Below are positions 6,398-10,420 of a DNA stretch of 10,420 nt, piece by piece (the first letter of the stretch is position 1; each line of letters opens with the position of its first letter). The position numbers were made by a program, and so were the translations under genes. Under the pieces are notes generated by a model, which had not been told where the DNA came from, made no database searches, and saw only the letters and a program-made list of their open reading frames with translations. The stretch covers positions 1 through 10,420 of the forward strand of contig JANYEF010000009.1 of NCBI GenBank assembly GCA_025363325.1. Direction: 5' to 3'. The DNA comes from Nitrospira sp. (GTDB lineage: Bacteria > Nitrospirota > Nitrospiria > Nitrospirales > Nitrospiraceae).

Positions 6398-6613
6398 ATG
6401 GCGGAGGCGATTCAGATTCAGGTGAACGGCGAACAGCGGGGTTGTCGGGCTGATGCCACCGTTGGGGATTTGCTGCGTGAACTCGCCATCAAGATCGAGC
6501 GTGTGGCGGTGGAGCTAAATTTGGAAATTCTGGATCGCAAGGACTTCGATCACCGAAGTCTGAAACAAGGGGATCGAGTGGAGATCTTGAGCTTCATCGG
6601 CGGGGGGGTGTAA
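6398..6613 (+). CDS. thiS: Sulfur carrier protein ThiS
   Basis: ThiS is a small ubiquitin-fold protein. Its C-terminal glycine is turned into a thiocarboxylate that hands sulfur to ThiG for thiazole formation. From the ATG at 6398 the product is 71 residues: MAEAIQIQVNGEQ, then TVGDLLRELAI, VAVELNLEIL and a basic/acidic DRVEIL strand. It ends FIGGGV. The usual family terminus is GG, so the extra Val after GGG is unusual and may need trimming before activation. An in-frame GTG at 6392 would add two residues, but it lies upstream of the predicted transcription start. There is no clear ribosome binding site. thiG follows after 98 bp. The Gly run is encoded in a seven-G tract (6602-6608), and the frame closes with TAA straight after it. 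Confidence 0.9.
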   Translation: MAEAIQIQVNGEQRGCRADATVGDLLRELAIKIERVAVELNLEILDRKDFDHRSLKQGDRVEILSFIGGGV

Positions 6614-6615
6614 GA

Positions 6616-6689
6616 ATTGTGTCATTGACGAGTGAATCATTGTTTCGTTGGACTAAGTTCATGCATTGAACCAAACGTCAATGAACAAT
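6616..6689 (+). repeat. Long imperfect inverted repeat filling the thiS-thiG spacer
   Basis: ATTGT-G-TCATTGACG (6616-6630) pairs with CGTCAATGA-ACAAT (6676-6689) over 14 bp, with a single bulged G. Between the arms a smaller hairpin, GTTCA-TGCAT-TGAAC (6657-6671), forms the tip, and CGTTGG (6646-6651) could pair with CCAAACG. The whole 74-base unit would fold as one long stem in the transcript. There is no T-run after it, and the thiG ribosome binding site (AGAGGA, 6702-6707) lies outside the stem. It could be an mRNA processing or stability element, a partial attenuator, or a copy of a dispersed palindromic repeat. The sequence alone cannot decide. Confidence 0.6.
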
Positions 6690-6711
6690 GGGTAAATTCT
6701 AAGAGGACAAC

Positions 6712-7485
6712 ATGACGGATGATCGACTGATTATCGCGGGACGTGAATTTAAATCACGACTCTGGGTGGGGACGGGGAAGTACAAAGACTTTGCCGAAAC
6801 CAAGAAAGCCATTGAGGCGTCGGGAGCCGACGTGGTGACAGTGGCGGTGCGGCGCGTCAATATCACCGATCACTCCAAAGAGAACCTTCTCGATTATCTC
6901 GACCCGAAGAAGTACATCATTCTTCCCAACACCGCCGGCTGTTACAACGTGGAAGATGCCGTGCGCTATGCCCGCTTGGCCAGGGCTGCCGGCGTGTCTG
7001 ATTTAATCAAGCTGGAAGTACTCGGCGACGAGAGGACCCTCTTCCCCGATACGGCTGGATTGATCGAGGCGGCCAAGATTTTGATCAAGGAAGGTTTTAT
7101 TGTGCTGCCCTATACGAATGACGATCCCATCGTGGCCCAAAAGCTCGTCGACATCGGGTGCCCCGTCGTCATGCCGTTGGCCGCGCCGATCGGGTCGGGA
7201 CTCGGTATCCGCAATCCGTATAATTTAAAGATCATCATGGAAATGATTAAGGTGCCGATCATCGTGGATGCCGGCGTCGGGACCGCGTCCGATGCTGCCT
7301 TTGCGATGGAGTTAGGGGCGGACGCGGTACTCATGAACACAGCTATTGCTGGGGCCCAAGATCCCATTGCCATGGCCGAGGCGATGAAATACGCGGTGTA
7401 TGCCGGACGGCTTGCGTATAAGGCCGGGCGAATCCCACGAAAACTCTATGCCACAGCGAGTAGCCCCATCGAGGGTATGCTCTGA
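6712..7485 (+). CDS. thiG: Thiazole synthase ThiG
   Basis: ThiG condenses 1-deoxy-D-xylulose 5-phosphate, dehydroglycine (or an equivalent) and the ThiS thiocarboxylate sulfur into the thiazole phosphate of thiamine. The 257-residue TIM-barrel protein has LIIAGREFKSRLWVGTGKY (6-24), AVRRVN (45-50), LPNTAGCYN (71-79), LIKLEVLGD (98-106) with the Schiff-base lysine K100, MPLAAPIGSGLGI (154-166) and VDAGVGTASDAA (185-196). NTAIAGAQDP and the C-terminal SSPIEGML complete the family pattern at normal length. An AGAGGA ribosome binding site lies four bases before the ATG. It is the second gene of the thiS-thiG-tenI/thiE cluster and shares its likely promoter, unless the spacer hairpin reduces read-through. 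Confidence 0.97.
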   Translation: MTDDRLIIAGREFKSRLWVGTGKYKDFAETKKAIEASGADVVTVAVRRVNITDHSKENLLDYLDPKKYIILPNTAGCYNVEDAVRYARLARAAGVSDLIKLEVLGDERTLFPDTAGLIEAAKILIKEGFIVLPYTNDDPIVAQKLVDIGCPVVMPLAAPIGSGLGIRNPYNLKIIMEMIKVPIIVDAGVGTASDAAFAMELGADAVLMNTAIAGAQDPIAMAEAMKYAVYAGRLAYKAGRIPRKLYATASSPIEGML

Positions 7486-7513
7486 ACGGTGACTGCCCGC
7501 CGAATGTTTTCAT

Positions 7514-8146
7514 ATGCCACAGCTTGAGTCGCGCCTGTTTCTGGTAACCGATCGCCATCAGACCAACGGGCGCCCGTTAGTCCCCCTTCTGCAGCGGGTT
7601 CTCACAGTCGGGATGCCTGCAATTCAACTCCGTGAACGGGATCTCTCAGCCAGGGAATACGTGACGCTTGCGCGTGAAGTGCAGGCCGTGATGGCCTCGC
7701 GCAGGTCCCAACTCCTCATCAATGATCGGATCGATGTTGCGTTGGCGCTGGAAGGAGTCGGCGTCCATTTGCGCAGCAATAGTCTGCCTGTGTCTGTTGC
7801 ACGGCAGTTGCTGGGAGCGCGGCGCCTCCTGGGTGTTTCCGTGCATGCGGTAGAGGAGGTTCTGTCAGCACAGTCGCAGGGCGCAGACTACGTCATCCTT
7901 GGCCCAATCTACGAGACGCCATCCAAACTGATGTTCGGCCCGCCGCTCGGTATTCACACCCTTGAGAAGGCTTGTCGGCTGGTCCGCATCCCGATTATCG
8001 GGATTGGCGGAGTGACGGTGGCGCGTGCGCGTGAGATGCGGCAGGCCGGGGCATTCGGTGTGGCGGTGATCACGGCGATTCTCGGCGCGGACGATGTGGA
8101 GTCGGCGACGCGGGAGTTGCTCGATGCCGTGATGCACTCACCGTGA
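7514..8146 (+). CDS. tenI: ThiE/TenI-family TIM-barrel protein, probably TenI-like thiazole tautomerase
   Basis: The 210-residue protein belongs to the thiamine-phosphate synthase (ThiE)/TenI family. It shows RLFLVTDRH (7-15), IQLRERDL (37-44), INDRIDVALAL (69-79), GVSVHAVEE (107-115), YVILGPIYET (126-135) and IPIIGIGGVT (159-168). In ThiE, two Asp bind Mg for pyrophosphate chemistry. The first, D71, is present. The second, in the GxHxGQxD motif, is replaced: the segment reads VHLRSNS (84-90), with S90 at the Asp position, as in TenI (GHRS). The SVH-type strand also fits TenI, but GPIYET keeps the ThiE-like GP instead of the TenI GH. TenI aromatizes the ThiG product, which fits the position 28 bp after thiG. 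It could still be annotated as ThiE. No convincing ribosome binding site precedes the ATG. Confidence 0.8.
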   Translation: MPQLESRLFLVTDRHQTNGRPLVPLLQRVLTVGMPAIQLRERDLSAREYVTLAREVQAVMASRRSQLLINDRIDVALALEGVGVHLRSNSLPVSVARQLLGARRLLGVSVHAVEEVLSAQSQGADYVILGPIYETPSKLMFGPPLGIHTLEKACRLVRIPIIGIGGVTVARAREMRQAGAFGVAVITAILGADDVESATRELLDAVMHSP

Positions 8147-8156
8147 AGTGCGTCAC
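8129..8156 (+). other. Hairpin across the tenI/thiE stop codon
   Basis: GTGATGCAC (8129-8137) can pair with GTGCGTCAC (8148-8156) as nine base pairs with one G-U, leaving a ten-base loop that contains the stop codon. A shorter alternative, GTGCG-TCA-CGCAC (8148-8160), competes with it. No T-run follows, so I do not call it an intrinsic terminator. It is placed where one would expect the thiazole operon to end, before the next promoter. Confidence 0.3.
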
Positions 8157-8191
8157 GCACGACCATCACGCTGTAGGATGCCGTCGTCCGG

Positions 8192-8220
8192 TTGACCACC
8201 CCAGGAACGGATGATAGAAT
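8192..8220 (+). promoter_or_regulatory. Predicted sigma70-type promoter of the mpa-dop proteasome operon
   Basis: TTGACC (8192-8197) and TAGAAT (8215-8220) are separated by exactly 17 bp, and each differs from consensus at one position. Transcription would start near 8227, leaving a 5' leader of about 50 bases before the mpa ATG at 8279. The -35 box contains an in-frame TTG that could be mistaken for an upstream start of mpa. A promoter here argues that the proteasome genes are transcribed separately from the thiazole genes. Confidence 0.6.
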
Positions 8221-8278
8221 CCGCGAAGACAAGGACTTCTCGATTCAGCAAGGGGTTTCGTGTTCTTCGAGTGGCGCC

Positions 8279-10048
8279 ATGGATGGCAAGAAAGATAGTC
8301 CGAGTCGATTCCGGTCTCTCCGAGATTCCGTCACGCAGATCACGAAGCGGTTGACTGAAGGAGAAACGGACGTGGCACAACGCAATGACGAACATATTCG
8401 CGAGGTTGAAAAGCTTCGTGTGCAGATCCAGTCAATGGAAGAAGAAATCCGTCGGCTGTACCAATCCCGCTACCAGCTCGACCAAGCTACTAAACAGAAC
8501 GAAAAGCTCGTCACGACGCTCCAGGAAGCGAAGGCGCAGATCGAAGCCTTACGTGCTGAAGTTGAGAAACTGACCGCGCCGCCCTCGGCCTATGCCATTT
8601 TTTCCAGCCTCAACGATGACGGAACCGGAAATGTCTATGTGTCCGGACGGAAAATGAAAGTCAGCCTGCATCCGTCGATCAATGGGAAGGCGATGCGTAA
8701 GGGGCAGGAGGTGGTCCTGAACGAAGCGCTGAACGTCATTGAGGTCAAGGGCTTCGATATCCAAGGCGAAGTCGTGCGTCTCAAAGACGTGCTGGAAGGG
8801 AATCGTGCCCTGGTGACGCTGCATTTCGACGAGGAAAAGGTCGCAGAACTCGGTGACCCGCTGCTGGTCGAACGTCTGAGCGCCGGCGACCATCTCCTCT
8901 ATGATCCTCGCTCCGGCTATGTCATCGAAAAGTTGCCGAGGTCCGAGGCGGAAGAATTGGTATTGGAAGAAGTGCCCGATGTCGACTATGAGCACATTGG
9001 CGGGTTACAGCACGAGTTGGAGCAAGTCCGCGATGCGGTGGAGTTGCCGTTTCTTCATACGGCCCTGTTTTTAGAGTACAAGTTGAGCGCACCCAAGGGG
9101 GTCTTGCTCTATGGACCGCCGGGATGCGGGAAAACCTTGATCGCCAAGGCCGTCGCGAATTCGATCGCAAAGAAGCTCGGGCATCTCACCGGCAAAGAAG
9201 TGCGGAGTTACTTCTTGCATGTGAAGGGTCCGGAGTTGCTCAATAAATACGTCGGTGAGTCCGAGCGCCAAGTCCGCGAAGTCTTCAAGAAAGCGAAAGA
9301 GCGGGCGGCGGACGGTAATCCCGTCATCGTGTTCTTCGACGAAATGGATGCGCTCTTCAGAACGCGAGGCACCGGGATCTCCTCCGATATCGAATCGACG
9401 ATCGTCCCACAGTTTCTCTCGGAAATCGACGGCATGGAACGGCTCCGCAATGTGATCGTGATCGGAGCCAGTAATCGCCAGGATCTCATCGACCCGGCTG
9501 TCCTCCGTGCCGGACGGTTAGATGTGAAGGTCAAGGTGGGTCGTCCCGATGCGGTGGCGGCCAAGGATATATTCTCGAAGTACTTGAGTATCGACCTGCC
9601 GTTTGCCGAGGAAGATTTGAAACGCCATGGCGGAGACGCCAAGGCATTAGTCGCGCAGATGACCGATCTCACGGTTGGGGCGATGTATGCGTCCTCGGAA
9701 GAGAATAAGTTCATCGAAGTCACCTACGCGAACGGTGAAAAAGAAGTGCTCTACTTCAAGGATTTCGCGAGCGGTGCGCTGATCGAAGGCATCGTGTCGC
9801 GCGCGAAGAAGTTTGCCGTCAAGCGGGCGATCGCGAAGGAAGGCCGTGGCCTTCGGGCCGAGGACTTGATCCGCGCTATTCGTGAGGAGTTCAAGGAACA
9901 CGAAGACCTGCCCAATACGACCAATCCTGACGACTGGGCGAAGATCTCCGGGAAAAAAGGCGAAAAGATCGTACATCTTCGGACGATCAGCGGAAGCCCT
10001 GGCGACTCGCGACAGATCGAAACTGTCACGACAGGGCACTATCTCTAA
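8279..10048 (+). CDS. mpa: Proteasome-associated AAA+ ATPase (Mpa/ARC)
   Basis: This is the ring ATPase that recognises tagged proteins, unfolds them and feeds them into the 20S proteasome. The 589-residue product has an N-terminal coiled coil (about 36-100), which in Mpa captures the Pup tag, then tandem OB-type domains (about 104-220). The AAA+ module follows: Walker A GPPGCGKT (279-286), a pore-loop segment KGPELLNKYVGES (316-328), Walker B VIVFFDEMD (349-357), sensor region GASNR (396-400) and VLRAGRLD (408-415) with the likely arginine fingers. The C-terminus is GHYL, close to the GQYL that docks Mycobacterium Mpa into the 20S ring. The ATG at 8279 is chosen because an upstream in-frame TTG at 8192 forms the predicted -35 box. 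The length is close to Mycobacterium Mpa (609 aa). dop follows after 12 bp. Confidence 0.95.
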   Translation: MDGKKDSPSRFRSLRDSVTQITKRLTEGETDVAQRNDEHIREVEKLRVQIQSMEEEIRRLYQSRYQLDQATKQNEKLVTTLQEAKAQIEALRAEVEKLTAPPSAYAIFSSLNDDGTGNVYVSGRKMKVSLHPSINGKAMRKGQEVVLNEALNVIEVKGFDIQGEVVRLKDVLEGNRALVTLHFDEEKVAELGDPLLVERLSAGDHLLYDPRSGYVIEKLPRSEAEELVLEEVPDVDYEHIGGLQHELEQVRDAVELPFLHTALFLEYKLSAPKGVLLYGPPGCGKTLIAKAVANSIAKKLGHLTGKEVRSYFLHVKGPELLNKYVGESERQVREVFKKAKERAADGNPVIVFFDEMDALFRTRGTGISSDIESTIVPQFLSEIDGMERLRNVIVIGASNRQDLIDPAVLRAGRLDVKVKVGRPDAVAAKDIFSKYLSIDLPFAEEDLKRHGGDAKALVAQMTDLTVGAMYASSEENKFIEVTYANGEKEVLYFKDFASGALIEGIVSRAKKFAVKRAIAKEGRGLRAEDLIRAIREEFKEHEDLPNTTNPDDWAKISGKKGEKIVHLRTISGSPGDSRQIETVTTGHYL

Positions 10049-10060
10049 GACGTCGCACCC

Positions 10061-10420
10061 ATGCAGGAATCTACCGCCTTGACGACTCCCCGCGTACTGG
10101 GAACAGAAACAGAATTTGGTATCGCGTCACGCGATCCAGCCGCCGCAGACCCTGTCTCCAATTCAATCGCCGTCATCGGGCACTATCCGGGGCTGCCGGC
10201 TCCTCTGGCCGTCTGGGACTATGAAAATGAGAACCCGCTGCTCGACGCGCGTGGATTCGAGGTCGAGGGGGAGCGGGAGCGGCCCAATCCCGAGTACAAT
10301 CGTCAGCTGAATAAGGTGCTGGCCAATGGGGGCCGTCTCTATGTCGACGGCGCCCATCCGGAATACTCCACGCCTGAGTGCACCAACCCACGAGAAATAG
10401 TCGCGTTCGAGCGAGCCGGC
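10061..10420 (+). CDS. dop: Deamidase/depupylase Dop, N-terminal part (cut by window edge)
   Basis: The frame runs open for 120 codons to the right edge. Dop belongs to the carboxylate-amine ligase fold shared with PafA. It deamidates the C-terminal Gln of Pup where needed and removes Pup from conjugates. Visible motifs are VLGTETEFGIAS (12-23), with metal-binding E16/E18, WDYENENPLLDARGF (52-66) and NGGRLYVDGAHPEYSTPEC (89-107). D96 corresponds to the nucleophilic Asp (D94 of Mycobacterium Dop). The WDYE...PLxDARGF segment is characteristic of Dop and absent from PafA, so Dop is favoured over the ligase. About ten extra residues precede the first motif compared with Mycobacterium Dop. No clear ribosome binding site precedes the ATG, so translation may be coupled to mpa, which ends 12 bp upstream. 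Confidence 0.93.
   Translation, partial: MQESTALTTPRVLGTETEFGIASRDPAAADPVSNSIAVIGHYPGLPAPLAVWDYENENPLLDARGFEVEGERERPNPEYNRQLNKVLANGGRLYVDGAHPEYSTPECTNPREIVAFERAG

Noticed and set aside
8192..8278. Upstream TTG start for Mpa giving 29 extra residues
   Set aside because: The TTG is inside a predicted -35 box and has no ribosome binding site. The extra residues do not resemble the family.
8549..8995. Minus-strand open frame inside mpa
   Set aside because: It is fully antisense to the conserved OB region of Mpa, with no independent coding evidence.
10061..10420. PafA ligase as an alternative to Dop
   Set aside because: The WDYENENPLLDARGF segment is a Dop feature not found in PafA. The spacing between the GTETEFG and LYVDGAHPEY motifs also fits Dop.

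Overview
The window reads as a stretch of bacterial chromosome with almost no non-coding space. It most resembles Nitrospira or a relative in the Nitrospirota. This is inferred from gene content: a FtsE/FtsX/EnvC division module typical of Gram-negative cells sits on the same contig as a Mpa/ARC-type proteasomal ATPase and a Dop-type ligase-fold enzyme. Outside Actinobacteria, that pairing is best known from Nitrospirota. Codon use looks uniform throughout, and I see no insertion sequence, tRNA, rRNA, CRISPR array or phage gene.

Left block (1-5815, all + strand): the 3' end of trmD, then rplS, rnhB, yraN, ftsE, ftsX, envC and an S41 carboxy-terminal processing protease. Most junctions are stop/start overlaps (ATGA at trmD/rplS, GTGA at rnhB/yraN and ftsE/ftsX, ATGA at ftsX/envC), so the block looks like one long, translationally coupled operon. 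It covers ribosome/tRNA maturation, RNA/DNA hybrid repair and cell-wall remodelling at division. FtsE-FtsX is the membrane ATPase that activates the periplasmic coiled-coil activator EnvC. EnvC here has a degenerate LytM domain, as expected for an amidase activator.

Middle (5790-6290, - strand): a small stand-alone helix-hairpin-helix protein resembling only the N-terminal part of bacterial DNA polymerase X. It converges on the protease gene and overlaps its end by 26 bp. A strong 14-bp hairpin lies inside its 3' coding end, just past the protease stop codon.

Thiazole block (about 6360-8146, + strand): a good promoter lies directly on the thiS start, so the mRNA may be nearly leaderless. Then come thiS (ending GGG-Val rather than GG), a 98-bp spacer that folds into a long imperfect hairpin, thiG, and a ThiE/TenI-family gene. 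That last protein has lost the second Mg-binding Asp of true thiamine-phosphate synthase and looks more like TenI. Together these genes suggest the thiazole branch of thiamine synthesis. No TPP riboswitch was seen.

Proteasome block (8192 to the end, + strand): a well-formed sigma70-type promoter (TTGACC-17-TAGAAT), then mpa/arc, whose product ends in the proteasome-docking sequence GHYL. After 12 bp comes dop, cut by the window edge after 120 codons. These genes start a tag-dependent proteasome locus. The tag (Pup or the UBact type of Nitrospirota), the 20S subunits and the ligase PafA would be expected downstream but are not in the window.
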